NCBI GenBank assembly: GCA_027946555.1
Contig: JAPEVC010000339.1
Span: 1-26,943, forward strand
Direction of reading: 5' to 3'
Origin: Gnomoniopsis sp. IMI 355080
Lineage: Eukaryota > Ascomycota > Sordariomycetes > Diaporthales > Gnomoniaceae
DNA length: 26,943 nucleotides
Shown here: piece after piece, positions 1-12,797 of the stretch
Layout of the letters: each line of letters begins with the position of its first letter
How positions within the stretch are numbered: position 1 is the first letter of the stretch
Notes under the pieces: model-generated
What the model saw: only the letters and a program-made list of their open reading frames with translations
What the model was told of the DNA's origin: nothing
Database searches by the model: none
Made by a program: the position numbers and the translations under genes

Positions 1-2752
<2,752 letters not shown>

Positions 2753-5700
2753 TCGCCGGGACTGTGAGATGTTGAGATCTGATGTACTAATCTGAAGGCG
2801 GGAGCGGCCCGAGTACTATTGTCTCTTCTATTGGCAGTCCTCATGAATTTGATGGTGTCGGTCGTGAGAGTGGTGGCGAGTTGTGTGGTATACTCAATAT
2901 CCAAGATAAGAAGCCGTAAGTAGCCTTCTTACTAGAGTTTGTGCAAGGCAAGAAAATTGAATTTTGCGGAGGACCGGAGTAGTGCCAATGATCCGTGGCG
3001 ATGGTAGAGTAATTATGAAGCAAGCCAGCTTATTGTAAGTGATTTCCGGAGCGAGCTGGCAGTGTGGAGTAGAAGTAGATGAGAGAAAGCTAGCTGTTCC
3101 TGGCATGCAGTATGCCACACCTGGGTCCACCACAAGAGCCCCTTGTGATGGTGGCTAGTGACTCCGGAGGAGATGTCTCTCCTGGGATGTGACATGCCCG
3201 GACAACCACAGACCGGGAGGCCACTCCAACTTCTTTAGCAAGGGGGAAGGGCGGTAGGGGGTATCAAGGTACATAGTACGAGTACCTACTCAGGGGCATA
3301 TCCCAGGGTTGTTCAGAAGACTGGGGACCCTTTCGCAAAAGGATTCCTTACCTGACGGCAAGCGCAAGCAGCCCGCCGAGGAGAGATAGATTCTTTTGTA
3401 AAGTTGCAGGACCAGGGGCCGAGGGGTGTGTGTGTGTGAGTGGGTGGGCTCAAGGAAACGCAAAGAATGACAGCAGCAATAACGCAAGGAGGTGGAGGGC
3501 TCTCGGAGACGGTAGACCGAGCTTGTAACTCCAATGAGGGGATCGAGAGCGCTACACCCTTTTTGATCGCTGGACCGAGAGTATACATAACAACAGAAAG
3601 AAAGGCGTCCGCAAGCGTTGGTATACTCCAAGGCATTGGGCAGGCAAGAGAGACCTCGCTCTAGGACCGAGATGATGGAACACATGCGTGAACTGTCCTG
3701 GCAGTTTAGTCGAGTCCGAGTCCGCGGGGGCGAGCATATTGCTGCACCAAGTCAAGATGCACCACCGCAGCCGCCGCAATTGAGGTCATGGGGGCAGGAT
3801 CCACTCGAAAAGAACTACCCGACTCGCTTTTGATCGTGAACCTGCCACCTCCGCAATGCATGCGCTGCCCAGTGATCGGCTGCGAGTTGCAACTTTAGAC
3901 CGCTACAACGCAAGCCGGTCTGCCAGATGCAGTTGTGCGCAATTGTGAAGACCCTTGCCCAGAACTTTTTTCTTCTTATCAAGCAAAGCCTTCTGCTTAT
4001 GCGTATGCACCGAGAGGCCCGTCTTGGCATAGTCCCTCGTTTGCATAAGGCTCAAGACTGCGTGGAAATTCCAGCCATTCTCCCATGGCATGTACCAGGT
4101 CAAGGAAGGGCGGGGAATTGGAACGAATTCACACCGAAAGCTTGCTAACCTGACTAGGACTTGGCGAAGCAAATAGAGTGAACAGAGTGAATCTGACCGC
4201 TTCCACTCGCGCTGCTGGATCCGTGGACCTGGCGGTCCTGACATGGCTGGATGCAAGCGAGAGTTGGGGACTGTTACAGTAGCCATGAAGACCGGCTTCT
4301 GGAGCACGTACTACAGCAGTATGTTGCAGTGCCATTCGTGTGGGGAGACCCGGAACAGGAGAGGAAGCATGGGAAAGTGGATCGAACTTCCGAATATCAG
4401 AATGAGATTGGATGCTTCGCATGGACCAGGATCCCTTGTAGTCACGACTTCGAGAACACAGGACCCGCCGCAGACCAGCATGTATCGATACCTCCTCATA
4501 CGATTTGTCTAGTCGTATCGCTGACCTGATGTAATGGCTACATTGTATACTGGACTGCCACTTTCTCATGCTCACGCCCGTCGAAGTGGACGCCTGTCCA
4601 TAGTCTGTCATCGGGGACTTGGTGAGTCCAGGAGCCGACCTACATGTTGATTGGCTACGAGCAATCCCACATTCCTGGCCATCGCCGTGATGGCCGTTGG
4701 CAAGATGCAGCGCCATTCCTTGAGGCGTTTCGCCGCTATGCAGCCTTGCCAGCTTCGAGCCCCTGGAGGCCCACCACCGACCCGCGTCGAGGTTCGCGTA
4801 TGCTTAATCGTGGATGGGTGAAAGAATGACTCGATCTCACTTAACAGCGAGGTCAATTTAGCTCGGTGCTAGCACTCGCGCCTGGTATTAGGAACCCAGC
4901 GGAACTTTCCCCATTCCCAGACGCTGTCTCGCGAGACCGCTAGAAGGAGCTGCGATGCTTCTATCCGCGGTCATTACATCTGACAGCGTTGTCATCTGTG
5001 TTTGAAGATGATTACTGCCGGTAGTTGCCAACAAAAGTCCGGATGGAAGGTTTTCATCCCTGCAGTACACAATAGTGCACGCCTGATGAGGATCATTTTG
5101 ATGCTATCAAAAGCAATGAGCGCATGCTGCTAGGAAACCCCCTGGCGAATGATGGGGCCAATCGACCAAGGCTGACAGGCAGGCGATGCATATTACCTTG
5201 TACCAGCCCGCTCGACCATACCACACCTGCATGTAGGTTTGGTGCGACATTGGTAGGCTCTGTCAGATTGTACCCCCGTGTCGCTTGATGATTATTTTGT
5301 TGGCGGTATCAGATGAAATCCATGAACTGATGGGAAATGAGTAGGGGATTCGACGGCCCACTCCAAGGCATAAACAGGATCAGGCCTTTGAAGGCATATG
5401 CAAGCGAAGCACACATTTTTGCTCGTTGACGTGAGTGGAAGTTTGGGAATGTCTTCGGAGGAAGACACATTGACGTAAGCTTTTTTTGCACAGTTCTTTC
5501 GCTTGGGGCCAATAGCCTCCCAGCCCCGCCATGGGACAGGCAGCGCAGAAGTAGGTGCCCGGTGACTCGTCGGTGTCCTGGTGCCCCCACTGGATCGTTC
5601 GTGCCTCTGAAGTTGAGGCGCCATCATACATACTTGGCGCTGCGCGAGGTCGCTTTCCAAGGTTGTGGAATCCCACATCGGGCCGCCGCACGGCTGCGAC

Positions 5701-6500
5701 AGCAGCTGTGTGACGTGGTGAAGTCGTTTGTTTACTGGTTCCCAGCGTCGCATCGTCAAGCCAGGCAACAAAAAGGCAAGCCCCAGGTGGGCCATCAGCA
5801 TCGGCCACGAGCCAAGTCGTATGTTGGGCTGGCCCCGCCCTGACGGACCCCGGGAGGCTTTGTGGTGAAGGCGGCAGACATAACGGATGGATCCTACCTA
5901 GCATGGGTTGCCGAACGCTGGACGGCTACGAGGCTCACGCTGTCGACGACATAGTCAGCGAGGCAGAGAGCGGCAGTGTATCGAGACCAGCAGTCTCTGG
6001 CTGTGGGCTGTGGGGCGCATCTAGGGTTCCGTCGGGATGATCGTGGCCTCGACTCCACGCTGCCGGGTCGGCTCTGGGCAGGACGATCGGACGACTCGGC
6101 TCCGGCGGGAAGACAAGACAAGACCACGCTGAAGTCTGTGCTCAATCCTCGTGGGCGGGCCTGGCGGGCTGATCCGGTGTGCCGTGTACGGGGTAGGATC
6201 AGTCCCCAGCATTCGACACGCCGCAGCTCTGTGCCGTGGCTGCATGCGCGTTGCGTGGTCGTGGTCTCAGAATGCGCATCAAGCTTCTTCTGCTGGAGAC
6301 GCCAAAAGGTTCGAGATTGCGCTAATTTGAGGTGATGATGTTCGTGAGAATTTCCTTTCTTGGATAGTGTAGTCTACTATGGCAGTGTAGTGTGAAGTCG
6401 CCGACGTACCCTGCGTACATAGTAGATGCTGGTGGAAGAGGAAACGAGTCTAATTCTAATCTAAAATGGAAGCCCTGTCCATGGCTGGGGAAGCCAAGCC
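2753..6500. other. Intergenic DNA upstream of the transcription factor, no supported gene
   Basis: This is the 5' side of the minus-strand regulator gene and presumably includes its promoter. Short ORFs occur in all frames on both strands, the longest about 170-195 codons (4129-4716, 5380-5904). None shows a family motif or low-complexity-free domain pattern, and overlapping frames are equally open, as expected by chance in GC-balanced DNA. A TG-rich tract lies at 3426-3439 and a TAGGTA-type motif cluster near 3271-3290. I see no transposon ends, long repeats or RNA genes. Confidence 0.5.
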
Positions 6501-6540
6501 TGTCTGCAAAACTTGCGGGTTAGGGTGTCAGGGGTCCATC

Positions 6541-6627
6541 AGGTACTGTACCTAGCCTACAATGAGGTACCTACAGTACCTCCCTGGCGGCTGCCTACTA
6601 TAGTAGGTACGCGGCAGCCTAGGTAGC
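6541..6627. repeat. Cluster of GGTAC/TAGGTA palindromes with a hairpin-capable inverted repeat
   Basis: Within about 85 bases the motif GGTAC or its complement GTACC recurs several times, including the near palindromes GGTACTGTACC (6542-6552) and GGTACCTACAGTACC (6566-6580). At 6589-6595 GGCTGCC pairs with GGCAGCC at 6613-6619, enclosing the perfect palindrome TACTATAGTA (6596-6605). AGGTAG follows directly. Related motifs recur elsewhere in the window, so this is a dense example of a scattered intergenic motif family. Function is unknown. Confidence 0.6.
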
Positions 6628-8964
6628 TCTATGCTTAGGAACGACTGAAATCTCTTTTTATAGCATTGCGTCCAAGGGGCCAGAGATGATCAACGTCACC
6701 CGCAACAAGCTTCATGCAAAGACGCATTGCAAGCAGTCTACTCAACACCTCATCCCAACTTCTTCAGATCGTCCGGTCTCGCGGGGAGCAGGCATCTTGC
6801 ATTCGCAGTTGGAGTTGCAGTGATCACCAGACCGTTCACAGGCATATCCCTCCATCCTGGTGCTTAGCTGATGCAGCTAAGGACAACGACACGCCTCAAG
6901 ATGCAACCTTGAACCTCAACATCACCCCCAACGCCGTCCTCGATGCAGTCACAGCATACAGCCTCTGCATCCACAAAGAGCCGACCATGCTGCCCATGCC
7001 GTCAAAACGCCACGTCAGAATAAACCACCACACCCAACATTGGAGGGTCTTCGCACCATGATGCGTCCTGCCGACCTGCCAGACTGCTTGAAGCCGCTCT
7101 GCCTCTCTGCCAACCTGCCAACCTGCCAACCAGCCTGGGTTCCTGACAGAGCGGTCGTTGACGGTCCAGACCTGTCCGACTGCCCGATGTCAAACGTCAG
7201 TCTTCATTTATCTCGGGCACGCCACCAGCATCTATTCGGCCTTCCCGATGTCAAATGCAGAGACCCCTCCCCATTCACATCCCTTTTGACGCTGGCTGCC
7301 GTCAGCGACATTGCAAACTGTAGCTCGTGGCTACCCTCACAGCCTTCATTTCAGGAGACTGACCAGCAGAAGCATCCCCATGCATAACGGCTCCGCTGAG
7401 TCCACCTTCAGTCAGCAGCAGTCTGCCGCTCCGGCACTCCTTGATACCAAGAGCCTTCTCGCCAGAAGCAAGCTGCCATGTGACGAACTAGTACTGACGC
7501 CGCCTGCATTCATAATCATAACATAATGTCGTTTCACATCTTGGCTCGGGTAAGAGTCGAGCCCCCACAAGCTTAGACTGATACGCCCGCGCGCGCGCTG
7601 CACTCGCATCATGCGCTTCCCTTCCCCGGCAGGTACATGAACGGAATCCACTTGCAGACCATTGGGCCATTGGGCTCATGTCTTCATGTCTACCTATCTG
7701 CAAAAGGACGATCGACGTCGTGGGTCACAGCCTAGGACAAGGAACGTGCCGAATGCAAGGGCGTACCGAGTCCCGCGCCGATGTTCACTCAAATCTGGTT
7801 CACCCAGGGACGCTCGAATCTAGTTCCCGTCACTAGATAGGACCCAATAGCTTTTCATGCCATTTTTGCGATAGATCTTGAAGCCGAACTATTCCCGGGA
7901 CGGTACTGTCTTCCATCGGCACGAAACAATTTCGACACCGATGCAATGTTCACGCCAATCTCTGCCCTCGCCGCCTGGTATCGCCAGTTCAATTCCTATC
8001 TTGCCCTCCGAATGGGATTTGGATGTGACCTTCCACAATGGACTTCTCTTGATGCAATGGCACTGAGAACTGCCGGCTGCAGCTTTGACGTCTCGCCTAT
8101 CTTTCTGCTCAGACAGTGGGGCTTGGGGGCCGTGACAGGGGCCTTGGCCACCGTGGCGTGCGCTGTGAAAAGGAATTCCTCGACTGCTCGACTTTGCGGG
8201 CAGGTAGCATCAATTCACTTGACAAGCCGTTATTCAAGTTTGCCGTAAGGCAGATCTTCGGTCCTTTGCTGCTGGAATGCCTCATCTGTACGTGGATCCA
8301 TAACCAGCCGTTCACTCATCAAAGTTTCAAGGTCTGTTGTTTCTCGAATTTGCCAAAAAAAAGGCCACACTTTATCAGTGGGTGGACGCATGCCTGGCGC
8401 CACCGCCGCAGGTTCGTCCCCTGGAAACTAAAGTCAGTTACGGCTACATAATGTCATGGCCTAGTCCTTGGAGTGGCCGATGCTTTGCTCTCGCAACACC
8501 ATTCCTCATCAAGCTTTTGATGCCACCTTTGGAGCACTCCATTACACTTCTTATTAAATTAATTGAAATGACTCCGAACAGGCGGACCCCGAATCATGAC
8601 CGAGACATCCTTTGCTAACACCCTTATATGAGCCTGCTTTCTCGGTCCACTTGGGAGGCTACGTTTGCAGACTGCTCGACTGCGGCCCGGTATGTCCTGA
8701 GATCAGCGAGTTTTATTACCAGTCACAGTGCAACCCACGTAAGGTTTTCAGGTGTGGCTTCGATTCTGGAAGCACACGGAATGCTCCCCCCGCAAAACGT
8801 TGTGGCGTACTGAGACTACGTTGGGTATGGGCTCTCTGGATGCCAGGTTGGTCTGGTCGCTGCTATGTACCTCGTAACTACGAGTACTTTCAGTGCACCA
8901 CCGAGAGAAAAACAAAGATGCAGTCATCTCCCTGTGGACCGTGGCTATGAGACGTCATCCATGG
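6628..8964. other. Intergenic DNA, no supported gene
   Basis: No ORF longer than about 115 codons and none with a recognisable motif. One cysteine-rich plus-strand frame (8612-8950, 112 codons) lacks a signal peptide and was not called. The stretch holds a three-unit tandem repeat at 7107-7130, a 12-base duplication (7183 and 7244) and a CG-alternating tract near 7588-7599. Confidence 0.5.
7107..7130. repeat. Tandem repeat, three units of CTGCCAAC
   Basis: Three exact head-to-tail copies of the 8-mer CTGCCAAC occupy this stretch. It lies in DNA without a supported gene. About 50 bases on, the 12-mer CCCGATGTCAAA occurs at 7183-7194 and again at 7244-7255, so this small area shows local duplication, most simply explained by replication slippage. 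Confidence 0.8.
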
Positions 8965-9821
8965 CTAACCTGGACCAGTCGCTTGGGTTTGTGTATCGCC
9001 ACACGTCAGGGCTCTGGCAGTAAAGTTCAGCGGGTCATTCTTCTCAAATGCAATGGTGCCTGAGAGAGGCTTCCAGCCGCACGAGAACGCCTGCAGGATT
9101 AGCTTGAACGAGCCCGACCTCATGGAGAGACGAGAAATTGTTCTACTGTCTCGAACCACACAACTCCTTGAGCTTATACAGATGGCCCAAAATAGTCAGC
9201 TCGCTCCAGATCCTCATCCTTGAGATCTCGTAAATCACTCTTTCACTTACACTCCTAGTGTACCGAGGAACCAATTCAAGGCCAGGTACTCTAGGCTACA
9301 AGCAAATGAGCGCCGCGGTAGAGTAAGCCCCTCAAATCATGCATTGTTGTTTATCTACCCACACTCAAGACACACGTTCCATAAATGATCTTCAGCGCGG
9401 CTTGGCGGCGCCATATCAAAACAGAACAAACTCGTTCTCACAACCGGTATCGCCAATTATGGACACAACGCGGCGTCCCCTCCTCACACACCAAACACAA
9501 CGAGGAGACAGGGCCTCGGGGTCGATTGCAAGATGTGGTCACTCTGCGATGAGGAGGTTGCCGAGGCTGCTATGTTGCCCCTCTGTTCGGCAGATGCCGC
9601 ATCATGATGTGCTGTAATCAGAGGTCTACCACTTCCAGCCTCAGCAATATCTGCTAGCTCATCTAGGCTGTGGTACATCTGGAGTCGAGGCCAGAATTCG
9701 ACTTTGTGAACGTAGGTCCCAACAATCGCTGGACGTCAGCAACCTGAAGCCGAGGTTTGATCACTTTCTCCCGCCCACCCATTTACTCACAGTCGATCAA
9801 TTTCGGCCCGTAAATCGTGAG
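8965..9821 (-). pseudogene. Possible decayed multi-exon gene (F-box/LRR-like at best)
   Basis: Minus-strand fragments here look like exons of one broken gene. A textbook short intron (9790-9729: GTGAGT donor, GCTGAC branch site, CAG acceptor) joins two segments in phase into a peptide containing YVHKVEFWPRLQMY and SLDELADIAEAG. Further on, a segment ending LEYLALNWFLGTLG stops at a GTAAGT donor (9250). Splicing over a GCTGAC branch to an AAG acceptor near 9173 continues in phase into a segment with SGSFKLILQAFSCGW that ends at a stop (8967-8965). A TGA at 9824-9822 interrupts the frame upstream, and no intron I can find links the two pairs without a stop at about 9486 or 9316. The TGA would be CGA if one C-to-T change is reversed. 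The leucine-rich texture recalls fungal F-box proteins, but no F-box is visible, so identity is a guess. It could also be chance. Confidence 0.3.
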
Positions 9822-12797
9822 TCACACCATTCTAGGGCGGTCAAAGTTTGTATTCTGGTTCACACATGGCACAGCCCGAGGGACCCCGGTGGGGCAACAT
9901 GCGGTTGCCGCAGATGATTGCCTCGCCTATCGGTACTGCATTGGGGCCAGAAGTTCATCTATCTGCACCAGAATGGCTGAACCGAGCAAATGACGAGGCA
10001 TGTATGCTTTCCATTCAGACAACTAGTTCTCGAAGGACTGCAAGCATGATTGCGAATTATGAGGGGTTGTCATCCATTAAGCGACGACTTTCTGGTTCAC
10101 GTTCGTCTCATCTTTGGGCCGATACAGATGACCTCGCACTATACCGAGCTCATTATAGATCACCGCTTGTGCACGGAAGTATTACGACCAGATCGCTGGT
10201 TCAAGATTGGGAACCATGATGGGCCGCCCGATGTGCGGTATCTTTCCAGGCTCGAGCCCACTAGGTGGATTCTGGAAGTCATTGCGAAGTTCCAGCCGAG
10301 ATGAGGCGAAGCGGTATGTGGACGCCAAACACTCAGAGAAATCAGGGTATTAACTATTGCATCGAGACCACTTTCAAGTAAGCGGAGAAGACCGGGGATG
10401 AGCTCAACCCTATCCTGGGTTCACGCTCTGCGGTCGAAGGCTATCTCACAGCGATCGGTCGGTGTTTTGGCCATGGGACACGGTCTAGATCGATGCGACC
10501 ATGTTGCCAAACCGATGAGCACGTAAGTGGAGGCACTCTTGCCGAGAAGCGATGCCTCGTATTCTCTCATCCATCCGTGGTATTACCGCGAGTGTGGAAG
10601 AAGACGTGAACGGCTTATGTGATCTTGTCGTCAGCAAGGCAGTCGCAGGAATTTCAGGTTTTGGCGATCTGTTCCCTCAAAATGTCTTAGACCAGCGTCT
10701 CGGACATTGCTCTACATTGGTAAAAGCCCACGAGGACACGAGGGATGCTGGAGGTGACTTGAGTGAGTCAAGCCCAGTCCCGACAGATGCCCAAATGTCT
10801 CAGAGGATTTGCGGCGTGGTTATGCGGTGCCACGCGAGTCGCACGTTGCGCGCAGCGCGCAGCCCGGGGACAGAGTCTCGTTCATTTGTTTTTGTTTTTT
10901 TGTATCGCGCCGAGCACGTGTGTGCCACTCTCCTCCGGCGGAGGTTGCCGTAGTAATGTCGGCGTACCGGTACAAAGGAAAGGGGAGAAAAAGAAAGTGC
11001 GGACGGTGCCGCATTGTCTCGGGAATCCCTCGTGGGGCTGCGCATCTGCGATCGGGCCTCGCTTCTGCGGGCTGTACAGGATCGCTCGCTCCCGCATCTC
11101 ACTGCCGTGAGCCTGGGTGCGTGTGCGCGCGCGCACGTACGGATCGGAGTGATTCCACTGGGTCAATTCGGGTCCGATGACATGGCGCGTGAGGCACGAC
11201 GCGAGGTGACAGTGCCACAGTCACAAACCTGCCCAGTCTGCGATTTCGTGACGACCGTCGAAGTTGCACTGCAGCCCGCAAGCATGCTGCTATTTCCGGG
11301 CCCTCTCGCCTATCTTGTTTGGATCTTGATGATCTGAGGCCACAAGATGAGATTGTCGCTTGGACCTTAAGCCACATATTGATGACCGGGCCAAAAGTGG
11401 TCTGATTTTGGACTACCAAAGAGTCCCAGGCCGGGGGACTGGATCTGCTGCTGTGTTCCCCCAACAGTCGTCGTTTAAAAGCAATCTTTGCCCGCCTCCT
11501 CTGACTTCCTAGGTAGGTATTCAGGGCCGTTACTGCATTGCCTCACTGTCTGAAGAGGCGAGCTCCAAATGGCTGCTTCGCCGCCCTCCTTGCCCATGCG
11601 TGACTCAGAGACAAGGCGAGTCACAGACCATCTAGAATCTTCAGAACTCCAAGACATATACCTATTTAGATGCGTCGGCCGTTCTTGTGGACCCGCCACG
11701 TTCATGCCATCTTGGGCTAGGTGCTTTCCCGGTTAGCGAGCTGCTCTTGCAGACAGATTACTCTCAGCCTCGATTTTCCGAATGCACAAGTACGACACCT
11801 AATGCGGTATGGAGTGAAGGAGAGCAAGTCTTGTTGCGCGTCACCACACGCAGCAGTAGCGCACACTTGTCTTTGGGCGAACGGACTCGGGCGTGAACAC
11901 ATTCCAATTCGGAATCGAAGCGAGATACATTCATAGAGGCGCGCGTCATCGTCATTTTTATTTTCATTTTCACACACAAAGCCAAGGTCAGTATGTACAT
12001 ACATGTGCAGAATCTTGTTTGATATTTCCGGGGTTAACTGCATAATTAGTAAACGACAAAAGGCAGACAGTTATATGGGCTGAATGGGAAAGGCTCCGGA
12101 GCCTGCTACCAAGAACACCGTATACATGCGACCGAATACGGAACATCTCCACCACACAAAACCCCATGGGATGCGATAGGCCTGCTTTACCCCACGCGTA
12201 CGGTGTCATTCCCCCCACAGTCGGCTTCTCTTCCTGATGGAGGCACTCCACAGCTGACCTCCACTGGACGCAGGCTCCACTGCAATGCTGCACTACAGCA
12301 TCGCCCCCGGCATCCAAGTTCCCCTTGTTCTTTCGATCTTCGGATGCACATCCACCGTTGTTCGGCATTGGGGCCCTCTTCTGGCGAGTCTGGTGAAACC
12401 TCCGAATCTCACCGTCTTCGTAATGAAGACCTCAGTCTAGCCAGAACTGTGCTGTCGCGCATGTCCAAGCCTATCCAAGAGTGCACGTGCGGGCTTGGTA
12501 CAGTCCTTCTTGGTGTTGGGTAGCTGTGCTCTGTCTTCGAAGTGGCTGGTGAGCGGCCGGTGGCAGTATGCAGGTACCGAGCGATTTGAACCGTATTGCG
12601 TAGAATCTCCTGCTTGTGTTTCATCTCAGCGCAGCTTTCGCAAGCTCAGATACCCTTGGCAAGCTTGCAACAGCTTTCTAGGTGGTATGCCAAAAAGCTC
12701 TTCCTACAGAGCGCATTTCCCTTGGGGTGTCACTGGAAGCTCATCCACTCTCCATAGCCCGAAAGAGACACCAGTGAACGACCTTTGGGTCAGACTC
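9822..12797. other. Intergenic DNA between possible pseudogene and AROM-like gene
   Basis: Several ORFs of 80-135 codons occur (for example 10050-10304 and 10552-10953 plus, 11988-12368 minus), but none has a recognised domain or partner exons that splice in phase. The right end is the downstream side of the AROM-like gene. An alternating GC/GT palindrome lies at 11123-11136 and a CCTAGGTAGGTA motif near 11509. I see no RNA gene or mobile element. Confidence 0.45.
11123..11136. repeat. Alternating GC palindrome, potential Z-DNA tract
   Basis: A 14-base perfect palindrome GTGCGCGCGCGCAC lies inside a longer alternating purine-pyrimidine run at 11117-11138. Such runs can adopt left-handed DNA under supercoiling. 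It sits in DNA without a gene, and no role can be inferred. Confidence 0.6.

Noticed and set aside
4129..4716. 195-codon minus ORF as a gene
   Set aside because: Composition is motif-free, other frames over the same bases are equally open, and no partner exon splices in phase.
5380..5904. Overlapping minus ORFs of 169 and 174 codons as a gene
   Set aside because: Two frames are open over the same DNA with no domain pattern; chance openness is the simpler view.
6521..6528. Telomere-like GGTTAGGG
   Set aside because: A single copy; a telomere or interstitial tract needs repeated units.
8612..8950. Cysteine-rich 112-codon plus ORF as a small secreted protein
   Set aside because: No signal peptide at its N-terminus and cysteine spacing fits no family I know.
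10050..10304. 84-codon plus ORF with protein-like texture (RWFKIGN, WILEVIAKF)
   Set aside because: No recognised family and no upstream exon that joins with a credible intron; kept out of the features.
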